From: a virus
Strand: one strand, 5' to 3'
Length of the DNA: 49,538 bases
Virus record (IMG/VR): IMGVR_UViG_3300023273_000596
Location: 1 to 49,538 of that record
This document shows, one piece after another, positions 37,746 through 46,904 of the stretch. A model generated the notes under the pieces. It was not told the DNA's origin and did no database searches. It saw nothing but the letters and a program-made list of their open reading frames with translations. The translations under genes and the position numbers were made by a program. Position 1 is the first letter of the stretch; the number at the start of each line of letters is the position of its first letter.

Positions 37746-40627
37746 TTGCGCATTATAGCTCTAAAGATAGCACTCTCTCCTACTTTAGGTTTAAAAGTAC
37801 TTGTGTTCATATTTTTTTGTACACCTACGCCGGTAGCCATAGGAGCCGCTGTGTTACGTGCCGCTTGACGGCGTTGTTCTTCAGCTTTACGTTTTGCTTC
37901 TGCCTCTTGACGCTGACGCTCCTGCTCTTGTTTTTGTTTTTGAGCTTGTGCTTCCTGTTCTGCCTTTTGTTTAGCGGCAGCCGCTTCTTGCTCTGCTTTC
38001 CTAGCATCTGCTTCTGCTTTTTGTTTTTGTAGGTTTTGTGCTTGTTGACTTGCGTTATTTTTACCTAAGTTCGTACCAGATTGTACTGCTTTTCCAATTG
38101 CACTTTGAGCATCACTTACGTTAGCAGGTGGAACATTAGCCTTAACAGGTTCGTCTCTATTAATAGACTTGTCAACAATAGGTGTCATACCTTTTTGTAG
38201 TTCGGCCATGCTAGGTGCTTTAAATCTAATAGCATCTAAAGCGGCATCACGTTTCTTTTTATCTTCTGGTGTTCTAGCAGACATACCAAGTATCTTACTA
38301 ACTTCTCTCGCCTTAGCAGGATCTACAAGTTGTGTGCCACCTTCAATACCACTTAACTGTTGCTGATGCTTAATGTCTAGTAGAGATCTTGGCTTTAATG
38401 ATTCTGGGTCCCTTGCAGGAGGCCCACTACGCACATTAGCGTTTTTATTCATGTTTGCTTGATTTCGCTTACGCTTTTCATGATCACCAATAACTTTTGC
38501 TTTCTGACTGTCACTTAGTTTGTTAAAGATTCTAAGTTCTTCACCTGTGTACCCTGGATTAGGATAAGGATCAACTTTAGGTGTTGCGCTTACTGTTGCA
38601 TCAACTTCTGCCCCTTGCCCATAACCACCACCTTTGCTAGTTGCTCCACCTGTTGACGCTACTGCACCACTATATGAAGTTTTAGCGGCTGTAGTAGACT
38701 TAGGCTCTTCTGGTTTTACTTCTGGTTCTACTTGTGGTCTCTTGTCTAGAGGAGTAGGATCTACTTTTTTCTTCTCATCGTCTAATGTGCTTGTTCTGTC
38801 CCAAGCACCTTCACCTTTTTCTGCATCTTGTCTGTCAGCTTCGGCTTGGTTTTGCTGGAATTGTTCACGTTCTTCGCCCTCAGGCTTCTGGAACATGTTT
38901 ATACCAGTAGTGTTTCCTGCTTTTACATCATCAATAGTACGCTGAGCTTGGTCAGGATTCCCTGCACCAGACATCCAGGTTACGCCAAGGTCTACCATGT
39001 CCTGTCTAACCTTCATGTTAGCGTCAGCCTCCTTTCTAGCGGCTGCCGCAACTTCTGGTTTGCCTTCTTTTTCTGCTTGTGCGGCATATCTATAAGCTCT
39101 AGCCGCATCTAGTTCTAGCTCACCTACTGACTTGTTACCTACAAGTGCAGGATCTGGTTTTCTGCCTTCTTCTTTGGCTTTTTTAATTTCTAAGTCTTCT
39201 TTTTCTTTTGCTTTTAAAAATTCCAACTGCTCTGGTGTCATACTACCACCACCGTCTGACGTCATGCCAGGATCTTTAATAAATGCTATTGCACGTTTCT
39301 TAACATCTATCTCACGTTCTAGCTCTTTCTTCTGTGCGGCGACTTCTTCTTCGCTTTGGCGTTCGCCACCAAATGCATCTTCAGTTCCTGCGTATTCTAG
39401 TTCTGTTTGTAAACGCTTTAGTTCTGCTTCTTCTTTTTCTAGTCTATCATTGTTTAATGATTCCTTACCTCTCTCAGCGTAAGTTTTGCTTAGTTCTTCT
39501 GCCTGCTTGTCTTGTAATGCGGCATCTTCTTCGCTACCAAATGCATCTTTTACATCATCGTACTCACTGGCGGGTGTAGGAGTTGCTCCTGCGGCATCTG
39601 CACCGCCTACTTCAGAATTAATAGCATCGTCTTTTGCTTTTTCTTTTTCGATCTGAGCAGCCATAGCCTTATCAGCAGGTGTTTCGCCGTCTTTATCCAA
39701 TCTACTTTGTGTTGCGTCAACAGCGGCCCTGTTCTGTCTCTCAGGACTTATGTCTCCAGCCTTGTATTCGTTCTTGGCTACAGACTGCATTGCCTTATCG
39801 CCACCTAGTGCTTTAACATTTTGCAGAATGTCATTCATTGCTTTACCATCACCATCTTTCATGGCTTTCTGGAATGCTGTTTGTAGTGTTGCTATTGCGT
39901 CTACATTTTGCTTAGGCTCTTCTTCTGCTTTAGGTGTTGCGGAAACTGTTGGTTGCTCTGCTTTAAGTTTTTCTTGTTCTTCAGGCGGAACAACTTTTGC
40001 AATTTGTTTTTTGGTAATTTTTTCTTGCTTTAAAATTTTATCTGCATACTCAGGGTCAGTTGCATAACCTGCTTTCTGTAGAGCAGCCATGTACTCTTCG
40101 CTATTCTTTGCATCGAATACACCTGCTTCTGTATACCTTGGGTTGTTCTTAATAAAATCTACATAATCATCTACAGCATCATCTAAACTGTCATACGATC
40201 TAAACTTATCTTTAATGTTTACTTTCTTACCATCTTCGTATTCGTGAGTGGCAACTTCTTTACTATCACCTTTGTATCCTTTGTTGGCTTTAAGGCCAAA
40301 AAAGTTGTTATTACCTGAAACTTTAGACCCCCACCCACTTTCGAATCCCCACTGGGTTACTAATAATTCAGGTGGAATCTGTAAGCCTAGTTTGCTAACA
40401 GCCTTAAGAGCCATGGGATACATCTCTTTATAGTATTCGTCTCTGTTTTCAAATGAACCATCTGCTCTAGGCGACTCAGTAAGACCTAATGCTTTACGAT
40501 TCTTTTTAGGAGTATCAGGTCTTACGTCTTTGGTAAGACTGTGACTATATCTTGGGTCTTTTGCTTGTTTTTTGCTGGCTACTACGCCAACACCGTAGGA
40601 TTCTTTAAAGAGTTCAAAAATGTTCAT
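37742..40627 (-). CDS. Giant tag-bearing protein with GH73-type glucosaminidase domain
   Basis: A 961-residue protein. Residues 1-12 (MNIFELFKESYG) carry the tag. Residues about 60-215 form a FlgJ/GH73-type N-acetylglucosaminidase domain: YYKEMYPMALKAVSKLGLQ, LLVTQWGFESGWGSKVSGNN with the likely catalytic Glu, FFGLKANKGYKG, and FRSYDSLDDAVDDYVDF. The remainder is low-complexity, charged and repetitive, with Ala/Lys/Glu coiled coil and a TolA-like stretch near the end. It could cut peptidoglycan during DNA entry from inside the virion. A late box lies upstream. Confidence 0.8.
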   Translation of the reverse strand: MNIFELFKESYGVGVVASKKQAKDPRYSHSLTKDVRPDTPKKNRKALGLTESPRADGSFENRDEYYKEMYPMALKAVSKLGLQIPPELLVTQWGFESGWGSKVSGNNNFFGLKANKGYKGDSKEVATHEYEDGKKVNIKDKFRSYDSLDDAVDDYVDFIKNNPRYTEAGVFDAKNSEEYMAALQKAGYATDPEYADKILKQEKITKKQIAKVVPPEEQEKLKAEQPTVSATPKAEEEPKQNVDAIATLQTAFQKAMKDGDGKAMNDILQNVKALGGDKAMQSVAKNEYKAGDISPERQNRAAVDATQSRLDKDGETPADKAMAAQIEKEKAKDDAINSEVGGADAAGATPTPASEYDDVKDAFGSEEDAALQDKQAEELSKTYAERGKESLNNDRLEKEEAELKRLQTELEYAGTEDAFGGERQSEEEVAAQKKELEREIDVKKRAIAFIKDPGMTSDGGGSMTPEQLEFLKAKEKEDLEIKKAKEEGRKPDPALVGNKSVGELELDAARAYRYAAQAEKEGKPEVAAAARKEADANMKVRQDMVDLGVTWMSGAGNPDQAQRTIDDVKAGNTTGINMFQKPEGEEREQFQQNQAEADRQDAEKGEGAWDRTSTLDDEKKKVDPTPLDKRPQVEPEVKPEEPKSTTAAKTSYSGAVASTGGATSKGGGYGQGAEVDATVSATPKVDPYPNPGYTGEELRIFNKLSDSQKAKVIGDHEKRKRNQANMNKNANVRSGPPARDPESLKPRSLLDIKHQQQLSGIEGGTQLVDPAKAREVSKILGMSARTPEDKKKRDAALDAIRFKAPSMAELQKGMTPIVDKSINRDEPVKANVPPANVSDAQSAIGKAVQSGTNLGKNNASQQAQNLQKQKAEADARKAEQEAAAAKQKAEQEAQAQKQKQEQERQRQEAEAKRKAEEQRRQAARNTAAPMATGVGVQKNMNTSTFKPKVGESAIFRAIMRK

Positions 40628-40655
40628 GTATGCACACCATATCTAATATATAGTG

Positions 40656-40661
40656 TATTTA
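40656..40661 (-). promoter_or_regulatory. TAAATA late-promoter-like box before the GH73 gene
   Basis: ATAAATAC on the minus strand, 28 bases before the ATG at 40627. Confidence 0.55.
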
Positions 40662-41099
40662 TTACATGTTTTCCAAAAGCCAAATATAAAAAGGTGAGGT
40701 AAATTTGAGGATATATGTGCCGTTCCAGCCCAAATCGACACATTCTTGTAGTGTTTCATGCTGTCTTGTGTCTGTTGGAACAAATGTGCTACATGTGTGT
40801 TTAATATGCTTTAGTTCTATGTTATCTATGCTGATAGAACTAACATGTAACTGCATGTCTTTTAGTATTGCTGTCTTATCTTCGTTTTGTACGCAATCAC
40901 TGTTTTCCTTGTTAAGTAATTTTATACCTAATGTGTGCTCTCCTTCTGAGAGTTCCTTATAAAAACTTTGATTATCTTGTTGGTCACAAACTAATTCAGA
41001 TACAACAACTTCATCATCTATTAGAATACTATACATTGGTTTTTTGTCCCAATGTGTAGACTTTAATGTTATATCGAATCTTAAATTTTCGCTACTCAT
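40662..41099 (-). CDS. CBM-like phage protein, 145 aa
   Basis: An all-beta protein with HVSSISIDNIELKHI and the ending CVDLGWNGTYILKFTSPFY. The pattern of W-G-x-W/Y then SPFYIWLLE is typical of small carbohydrate-binding-module-like proteins of T4-like marine phages, usually tail- or fibre-associated. Its start overlaps the 125-aa gene by eight bases. Confidence 0.75.
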   Translation of the reverse strand: MSSENLRFDITLKSTHWDKKPMYSILIDDEVVVSELVCDQQDNQSFYKELSEGEHTLGIKLLNKENSDCVQNEDKTAILKDMQLHVSSISIDNIELKHIKHTCSTFVPTDTRQHETLQECVDLGWNGTYILKFTSPFYIWLLENM

Positions 41100-41469
41100 A
41101 ATATAACATGTCGTCCTTTTTTAATTTAATGAATTCTTCGCTTAGTGCCACGGGATAGGTAAAGAACAGGTCTAATTTTTCACCTTTTACTATTTTTTTG
41201 TTTTTGCAAATAGTAGTAAGTTGGTTTCCTTCCCAGTCTTTAACCGCTAAATCAGATAATAATTCCATGAAGTCAACATGTAATTCATCTACCGCCTCTA
41301 GTGTTATTTTATTACGCCCCCAGATTACTCGTAGTTCAACATCTAACTCATCGCCCGATACCGCATGACACTCTTTGGTTTCTTTGCCGAACAATACGTT
41401 AAAATAACCAGTAGAAGATAGTCCCATTTTAACAATAAAGTTTCCTCTAACTATGTGTTCTATATTCAT
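41092..41469 (-). CDS. Hypothetical beta-rich protein, 125 aa
   Basis: Alternating hydrophobic residues (FIVKMGLSSTGYFNVLFG, VELRVIWGRNKITLE) suggest a beta-sandwich. It may be related to the CBM-like neighbours but no motif is decisive. It overlaps the glycosyltransferase upstream by 23 bases. Confidence 0.7.
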   Translation of the reverse strand: MNIEHIVRGNFIVKMGLSSTGYFNVLFGKETKECHAVSGDELDVELRVIWGRNKITLEAVDELHVDFMELLSDLAVKDWEGNQLTTICKNKKIVKGEKLDLFFTYPVALSEEFIKLKKDDMLYYE

Positions 41470-42112
41470 ATATTCCTACGTGTCCTAAATCAATGCCTTT
41501 GTGTATCCAGACTTTACCACCTATTGCTCTCCAGCGTAGGCAAAATGTCCAATCTTCACTCAAATAATAACCTTCTTGACTGATGTCCGTGTCGAACAGA
41601 GCATACAAATAAGGCTCATACTGCGCACCTAGTCCAACGTGTTCTTTATACTTAGTTTTAGGGTACGCTTCAATCATTTTATCAAACACTTGTCGTTTAA
41701 TAAGCATAAACCCTGTGCCTGCTGTACTTACTTCTACTAGATCACCTTCTGACTCACCGTCGGTCAGTTCGTTAATAACAAGTTTAGGAGGCATTTGTTT
41801 TACAGGATAAGCACCGCAACATACATCTTTGTCTGCCATTATGAGTTTAAATATATCACCAGGTGTAAATCTTATATCTGAATCTATAAACATCATGTGT
41901 GTGGCATTGGTGTTATGTAAAAATTTACCAGCAAGATTGTTTCTAGCTCTGGGTATAAGGCTTTCGTTGCCCATAGTGTCTAATGTCCAATTAAGACCTG
42001 ACTTACTTGCTTCAATTAAAAATTGCAATAAACTTATAAAGCATGACTCGTGCATCATGCCATTAAATGCTGGAATAGCAATATGAAGGTAAACCTTACT
42101 TAGGTCTTTCAT
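41447..42112 (-). CDS. GT-A glycosyltransferase
   Basis: The 221-residue protein has the GT-A fold of phage glycosyltransferases. VYLHIAIPAFNG starts the nucleotide-binding strand, FIDSDIRFTP holds the metal-binding DSD (DxD) motif, and AGTGFMLIKRQVFD and LSEDWTFCLRWRAIGG form the acceptor and catalytic block. Common in T4-like phages; may glycosylate DNA or structural proteins. It overlaps the 401-aa protein by four bases. Confidence 0.85.
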   Translation of the reverse strand: MKDLSKVYLHIAIPAFNGMMHESCFISLLQFLIEASKSGLNWTLDTMGNESLIPRARNNLAGKFLHNTNATHMMFIDSDIRFTPGDIFKLIMADKDVCCGAYPVKQMPPKLVINELTDGESEGDLVEVSTAGTGFMLIKRQVFDKMIEAYPKTKYKEHVGLGAQYEPYLYALFDTDISQEGYYLSEDWTFCLRWRAIGGKVWIHKGIDLGHVGIYEYRTHS

Positions 42113-43314
42113 GCTACCATCTTTTCTACTAGTCTGTTCAACTTGTCTTTTTTACTGCTTAAAAACAGTTCTTGGTTGTGCTGTAATACAGGTTGCATTT
42201 GTTTCATAAGTCCTATATGTTGTTCGTCTGATAACTGTGTTAGTTGCCATACTAACTTAAACACATAATACATTCTTTTCTCGTCATTTACAACCCTGTC
42301 ATAGTCTTCATTTATCCAGTTACCAAACGTTTTATAACCCATCTCTTTAAGTAGTAACAAACTACCAGGTGGGCCTAGTATTATAAAAGGCTGTAAGTTG
42401 AGTATTGGCTTAAATGTTTTTTCTGTTAAAAATGCGGTCCATGACGCAAAGTGTGTTTCAGCAACTACGTGCCAGTAGGCATCTTTATAAAACTTTTCTT
42501 CTATGTGCTTATGATCGTTGTGTTTGTCATCTGTCAGGTAGTCAGCATATATTGGCAAGTGCATACCAAAATTGTCTAATACTCTTGTAGGATTCGTAAA
42601 CCACTTTTTCCAGGAAAATATAGGATCTTGCTCTTCTACCACACTTAGTGTATTGTAATTCTGATTAGTGTAACTAAAATATGCATCGTTAGTAAGACCA
42701 TGATAGTGTAAACTGCCTGCAAACAAACGTCTAAAAGGTTTGTCCATTCTGTTAAGTAACGTAAACTTTTTACTACGTTTATCTAAACTTACGTCCTTAA
42801 CATAGTTGGATCCATTTAAATGCAAGTATCTATAATACAACTCATCATCTGGGGCATAATAATATCCAGGCATGTCTGTTACTAGTGCGTTTGCACACAC
42901 CATTTTAATTCTTTTACGTGGAATGCTATATTGATCACTTAGGATAGTGAGGTGTCCTGATATATCTATCATAACATCGTCACCTTCGCTATAGTAAAAC
43001 ACAATAGTTAGTGCATGTTCTCGAACTTTTTGTAAAGTCTCTGGCCTAATTAATGCAAAAAAGTCTATGCTTTTATCGTATATGTTTAGGTTGATAGGAT
43101 AAATGCCATCTGCACCCTGGTAGTCATCTATTAAGACTTCCTGGTAAGGTATATTTTCAACATCTAAGTAACGTAGGAATCTAAACTCAAAACTATATGG
43201 TGGTTGAATACACAGATCCCACCATGCTTTTGACTTAGGTTCGATGTCAGTGCGCTGGACAAGGTTAGGCACGAAGCCTGCATCGCCCTTGCGATCATAT
43301 ACTACAGTTAGCAT
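42109..43314 (-). CDS. Probable glycosyltransferase, 401 aa
   Basis: The C-terminal third has ETHFASWTAFLTEKTFKPI, LQPFIILGPPGSLLLLKEMGY and DYDRVVNDEKRMYYVF, the layout of GT-B-like proteins with the T-E-K motif also seen in fucosyltransferases. The N-terminal part is a second alpha/beta domain. It may share ancestry with the plus-strand gene at 6611-7543. The donor and acceptor are unknown. It is translationally coupled to the GT-A gene. Confidence 0.7.
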   Translation of the reverse strand: MLTVVYDRKGDAGFVPNLVQRTDIEPKSKAWWDLCIQPPYSFEFRFLRYLDVENIPYQEVLIDDYQGADGIYPINLNIYDKSIDFFALIRPETLQKVREHALTIVFYYSEGDDVMIDISGHLTILSDQYSIPRKRIKMVCANALVTDMPGYYYAPDDELYYRYLHLNGSNYVKDVSLDKRSKKFTLLNRMDKPFRRLFAGSLHYHGLTNDAYFSYTNQNYNTLSVVEEQDPIFSWKKWFTNPTRVLDNFGMHLPIYADYLTDDKHNDHKHIEEKFYKDAYWHVVAETHFASWTAFLTEKTFKPILNLQPFIILGPPGSLLLLKEMGYKTFGNWINEDYDRVVNDEKRMYYVFKLVWQLTQLSDEQHIGLMKQMQPVLQHNQELFLSSKKDKLNRLVEKMVA

Positions 43315-43320
43315 TAACTA

Positions 43321-43692
43321 TTAATTTAAATATTGAACTTTGGTTATTGTACCGGCTTCGAAATTAGTTACGTTGGCACGTATCCACACAAAGTTACCTG
43401 TAAAGGTAAACGTTGTTGCTGTGTTTTGCACTGCACTATCATCACCTAATACTGCTCCACTAACATCAAACCAATCTGCTTCTACAGGACTTGTTGCTAG
43501 TGTTGCTTGTATCTGTATGGTTGCTTCTAAGTTTGTTGGAAAGATAGCCACGGTGTGTGAACCGTCTGCATACCCGTAATATCCATCGCCCTTGTGTTTG
43601 TCACTACTAAAACTTAGGCTACTGCCATCGTAGTTTCCCACTGCAGAACCAAACGTTGTACTAGGAATAAGTGTAACTGTTTTCTTTGCCAT
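43321..43692 (-). CDS. Virion structural-type protein, 123 aa
   Basis: An all-beta, Thr/Ser-rich protein (TLIPSTTFGSAVGNYDGSS; LEATIQIQATLATSPVEADW) like small virion proteins of T4-like marine phages that sit in tail or fibre clusters. Its ATG overlaps the stop of the 54-aa gene by one base (TAATG). Confidence 0.75.
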   Translation of the reverse strand: MAKKTVTLIPSTTFGSAVGNYDGSSLSFSSDKHKGDGYYGYADGSHTVAIFPTNLEATIQIQATLATSPVEADWFDVSGAVLGDDSAVQNTATTFTFTGNFVWIRANVTNFEAGTITKVQYLN

Positions 43693-43856
43693 TAATTTTT
43701 CGCTATCTCAACAATGACACCATCACCGACGAGTTCTTGAACCACTGCTTCAAGCGAAGCGGCAACTTCCTCAGGTAATAGTACCTCATCAGGATCACTA
43801 TCCTTTTTGAGCTTGCTAAGTGCAATTACGACATGTTGTTCTTGAATTTTTGCCAT
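43692..43856 (-). CDS. Small acidic phage protein, 54 aa
   Basis: Starts MAKIQEQHVVIALSKLKKDS, then a helical acidic part (LPEEVAASLEAVVQELVGDG) and ends IVEIAKN. I recall near-identical short proteins in T4-like marine phages. GAGGT is the ribosome-binding site and a late box lies 21 bases upstream. It is coupled to the structural-type gene. Confidence 0.75.
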   Translation of the reverse strand: MAKIQEQHVVIALSKLKKDSDPDEVLLPEEVAASLEAVVQELVGDGVIVEIAKN

Positions 43857-43876
43857 AGTGTACCTCTATAATACAG

Positions 43877-44653
43877 TTATTTATGCTTTTTAGGCACTAA
43901 CTTGTAAACTTGTTTAGCACTACACGCATTGGGGCATATTAAATTAATAAAATCTAGTATTCCTACATCATTACAGTAGAAGTATGCAACTGTGTGCCAA
44001 GCATGCCCTCTAACAGCAAGCTCATGTTTAAACGAATCTGTATAATATACGTTTTCTTTGCCTAGTGTTTGTAAATATTGTAAAATTTGTGGACCATGTA
44101 ATCTTATATGTGGGCTTAGAGTAACAAATACTTTATACTTGTATTCTATTTTACTGTTTAGTATGACATTTGGTTTAAGTTCTTTAGCATGATTACTGTC
44201 AAAAATACCACTTACTTCTAGTAGGCACTCTCGTAAACAACTTTTTGGTAGTTTTTTTATGACTTCCTGTAATACAGCCTCGTCTTCATGATACAGGCTA
44301 ACATATGGTTCTTCTACTCTAAACTGTATATCAGATTCTAATTTTGCTTTTTTAAGTATTTCTAATACTGTAGGACGAGCTTTGTGAATAGATATTCTTT
44401 CCTGTCTAGACAGTATACGATTTTTTATGTGTGGGTTTATAAAATACTCACCGCTTTTTTCTTCTGCATGTATTCTTCTGTTAATGTATTGTACTGCGTC
44501 AATATCTCTATAACGGTGGCCTAGCCAACTTGAAAGATAGTTTCCGCCAGGTGCATATAATTTAACCTTGAAGGCATACTTGTTCCAAAATAACTTATTG
44601 GTAGGTTTAAGTTTAACCTTTGGGTTTAAATTGATCCAGTACAATGAGTCCAT
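43877..44653 (-). CDS. Hypothetical protein, 258 aa, in the dnaJ-clpA operon
   Basis: A basic soluble protein with two similar-looking parts around LYAPGGNYLSSWLGHRY and VTLSPHIRLHGPQIL. No family is recognised. It overlaps clpA by 41 bases, so it is probably the third gene of the dnaJ-clpA unit; an adaptor or substrate of ClpA is a possibility drawn only from this position. Confidence 0.72.
   Translation of the reverse strand: MDSLYWINLNPKVKLKPTNKLFWNKYAFKVKLYAPGGNYLSSWLGHRYRDIDAVQYINRRIHAEEKSGEYFINPHIKNRILSRQERISIHKARPTVLEILKKAKLESDIQFRVEEPYVSLYHEDEAVLQEVIKKLPKSCLRECLLEVSGIFDSNHAKELKPNVILNSKIEYKYKVFVTLSPHIRLHGPQILQYLQTLGKENVYYTDSFKHELAVRGHAWHTVAYFYCNDVGILDFINLICPNACSAKQVYKLVPKKHK
43878..43883 (-). 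promoter_or_regulatory. TAAATA late-promoter-like box before the 54-aa gene
   Basis: ATAAATA on the minus strand, 21 bases before the ATG at 43856, inside the end of the next upstream gene. Confidence 0.55.
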
Positions 44654-46904
44654 CTTTTTTCACTGAAGGTAACATCATTTTTCCGTTAACTTCGAATAAC
44701 AGTGCTCCTTCTTCATTTACATCTACTTTAATTGTAGTACCTGCACTTATGTTGTCAAACAGTATTTTTTTAGAAAGAGGCACTTTAATCTCTTCATCAA
44801 TCTTACGAGCCAGCGGTCGAGCTCCCATTTTGCTATCAAAGCCATGTTTTATTAACCAGTCCACACATGCTTCGGTAACATTTATCTTAATGTGCTTGTC
44901 GCTGATAAGTTCGTTAAGATCATTAATAAATTTAGCAACAATTTTACGCATAGCAATGTCTGTTAGTTTACTAAATTTAACTGTTGCATCTAATCTATTC
45001 CTAAACTCAGGTTTAAAGAACTTCTTCAAGGCTTTGTCATCTTCCGTAGTCTTTTCCAGGTCTCTGCCAAAGCCAATGTTGTTAAGTTCGTTATCTGCGG
45101 CTCCTAAGTTAGATGTCATCAATACAATAGTGTTTCGACAGTCTGCACGTTTGCCGTTGGATCCTGTAACAAAACCTTCGTCCATCAAACTTAGTAGTAC
45201 GCTGTTGATATCTGGGTGTGCCTTCTCTATCTCGTCAAACAAGATAACAGCATTAGGAGACTTTTCTATTTCTCTTATTAATAAGCCACCGCCTAAGTTG
45301 CTATCTTCGTAGCCTACATATCCTGGAGGCGCACCAATAAGTTTTGCCACACTATGTTTCTCTTGATATTCACTCATATCAAAACGTATTAACTTCATAC
45401 CCATGTGTTCTGCTAGTAGTTTAGCAAACTCTGTCTTACCAGTACCTGTTGGTCCTAGGAACAAGAAGTTTCCAATAGGTTTGTTAATAGTTTTAAGTCC
45501 TGCTCTTGCTACATAAATCTTTTCAAGTACTGTATCTACCGCTGTGTCTTGCCCATACAACCTGGATTTAATGTTGTCTTCTAGGTTCTGTAGTCCTGTA
45601 TTTGTTTCCTCTGATCCAATTTGGTCAATAGGAATCTTTGTAAACTTACTAATCAAGTCTACTATATGACTTTTACGTAGCATATAGTTAGGAGTTTTAA
45701 TTTTTAGTTTAGCACAGGCAGTATCAATCAAGTCTAATGCTTTGTCAGGCAGTTTCTTATCGCTTTGATATCTTACACTAAGGTCAACTGCTGACTCAAT
45801 AGCCTCATCACTAATCTTGCCTTTGTGAAACTTTTCAAATCCTTCTTTTAGTCCGAATAAAATATCTTTAGCAACTTCAGGGCTTGGCTCCTCTACTGTT
45901 AGTCTATGGAACCTACGCATTAGAGCTCTGTCTTTTTCAAAACTTTGTGTAAATTCTTCCCAAGTAGTTGATGCAATAACTTTTATATCACCTTTTGCTA
46001 GTGCTGGTTTAAACATCTCTGCAAATGATACTCCACTGCTACTACCTGCACCCGCACCATGCATCTGATGTGCTTCATCAATAAACAATATTACATTGCC
46101 TTTTTCTTTTATGCTTTCTAGTACCTCTCTAACCTTCTCTTCGAACTCTCCTCTATACTTAGATCCTGCAAGTAGAGTACCTACCTCCAAATTAAGTACT
46201 GAGAAAGGTAGCAAATAATCAGGACAATTATGAGATTTTATCTTAAGTGCTATTCCTTCAGCAATTGCAGTCTTACCTACACCTGGATCACCTACCATTA
46301 AAATGTTAGACTTATTCTTTTTAGCAAGTACATTAAATATTTCATCTGTTTCTGCATCTCTGCCTATTACAGGGTCTATCTTATCTTGTTGTGCAAGGGC
46401 TGTAAGATCAGTGCAGTACTCTTCTAATATTTTGTCTGCGTGTTGATGTTTTGCTTTATTGCCCTTGCTGTCTGTATAGTTCTCATTGAAGAACTTAACT
46501 AGTTTTGTTCCGTCGATACCATACTTTAATAAGAAATATGCCGCATGACTGTTTGTTTCCTGTAGTATACTAATGAACAAATCTATGGTCTGCATATGAG
46601 CTCGACCACTAAACATTACTTGTGTAAATGCACGATTAAACACACGTTCTAGTGCGTAAGTTTTTTTAGGGCTTAGGTCTCCACCTTCCTGTATAAGTTC
46701 CTGTCTATCTTCAAGATAGAGTTTAACTTCCGCTACTAAACTCTCGTAGTCGCACCCATATTCAAGTAACATTGTCTTAAAATTATCGTAAGTTACTAAT
46801 GCTAGTAATAGATGCTCTATGGTCACATACTCGTGACCCATGTCTTTAGAGTAGTCGGTTGCCTTTGCAATAATTGTTTCTATTTCAGGATTGTGTGCTA
46901 ACAT
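44613..46904 (-). CDS. clpA: ATP-dependent Clp unfoldase, ClpA-type
   Basis: A full 763-residue class I Clp ATPase. Residues 1-150 are a Clp N-domain (GHEYVTIEHLLLAL). D1 has Walker A GDPGVGKT (205-212) and Walker B VILFIDEAH; D2 has Walker A GPTGTGKT (484-491) and Walker B VILFDEIEKAH. Between them is the short ClpA-type connector with no ClpB middle coiled coil. An IGF tripeptide at 610-612, aligned with the ClpP-docking IGL loop of ClpA, suggests it can dock on host ClpP. No clpP gene is in the window. It overlaps dnaJ by 20 bases. Confidence 0.93.
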   Translation of the reverse strand: MLAHNPEIETIIAKATDYSKDMGHEYVTIEHLLLALVTYDNFKTMLLEYGCDYESLVAEVKLYLEDRQELIQEGGDLSPKKTYALERVFNRAFTQVMFSGRAHMQTIDLFISILQETNSHAAYFLLKYGIDGTKLVKFFNENYTDSKGNKAKHQHADKILEEYCTDLTALAQQDKIDPVIGRDAETDEIFNVLAKKNKSNILMVGDPGVGKTAIAEGIALKIKSHNCPDYLLPFSVLNLEVGTLLAGSKYRGEFEEKVREVLESIKEKGNVILFIDEAHQMHGAGAGSSSGVSFAEMFKPALAKGDIKVIASTTWEEFTQSFEKDRALMRRFHRLTVEEPSPEVAKDILFGLKEGFEKFHKGKISDEAIESAVDLSVRYQSDKKLPDKALDLIDTACAKLKIKTPNYMLRKSHIVDLISKFTKIPIDQIGSEETNTGLQNLEDNIKSRLYGQDTAVDTVLEKIYVARAGLKTINKPIGNFLFLGPTGTGKTEFAKLLAEHMGMKLIRFDMSEYQEKHSVAKLIGAPPGYVGYEDSNLGGGLLIREIEKSPNAVILFDEIEKAHPDINSVLLSLMDEGFVTGSNGKRADCRNTIVLMTSNLGAADNELNNIGFGRDLEKTTEDDKALKKFFKPEFRNRLDATVKFSKLTDIAMRKIVAKFINDLNELISDKHIKINVTEACVDWLIKHGFDSKMGARPLARKIDEEIKVPLSKKILFDNISAGTTIKVDVNEEGALLFEVNGKMMLPSVKKDGLIVLDQFKPKG

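Noticed and set aside
44613-46904. ClpB rather than ClpA
   Set aside because: The ClpB middle coiled coil of about 100 residues is absent between the two ATPase modules.
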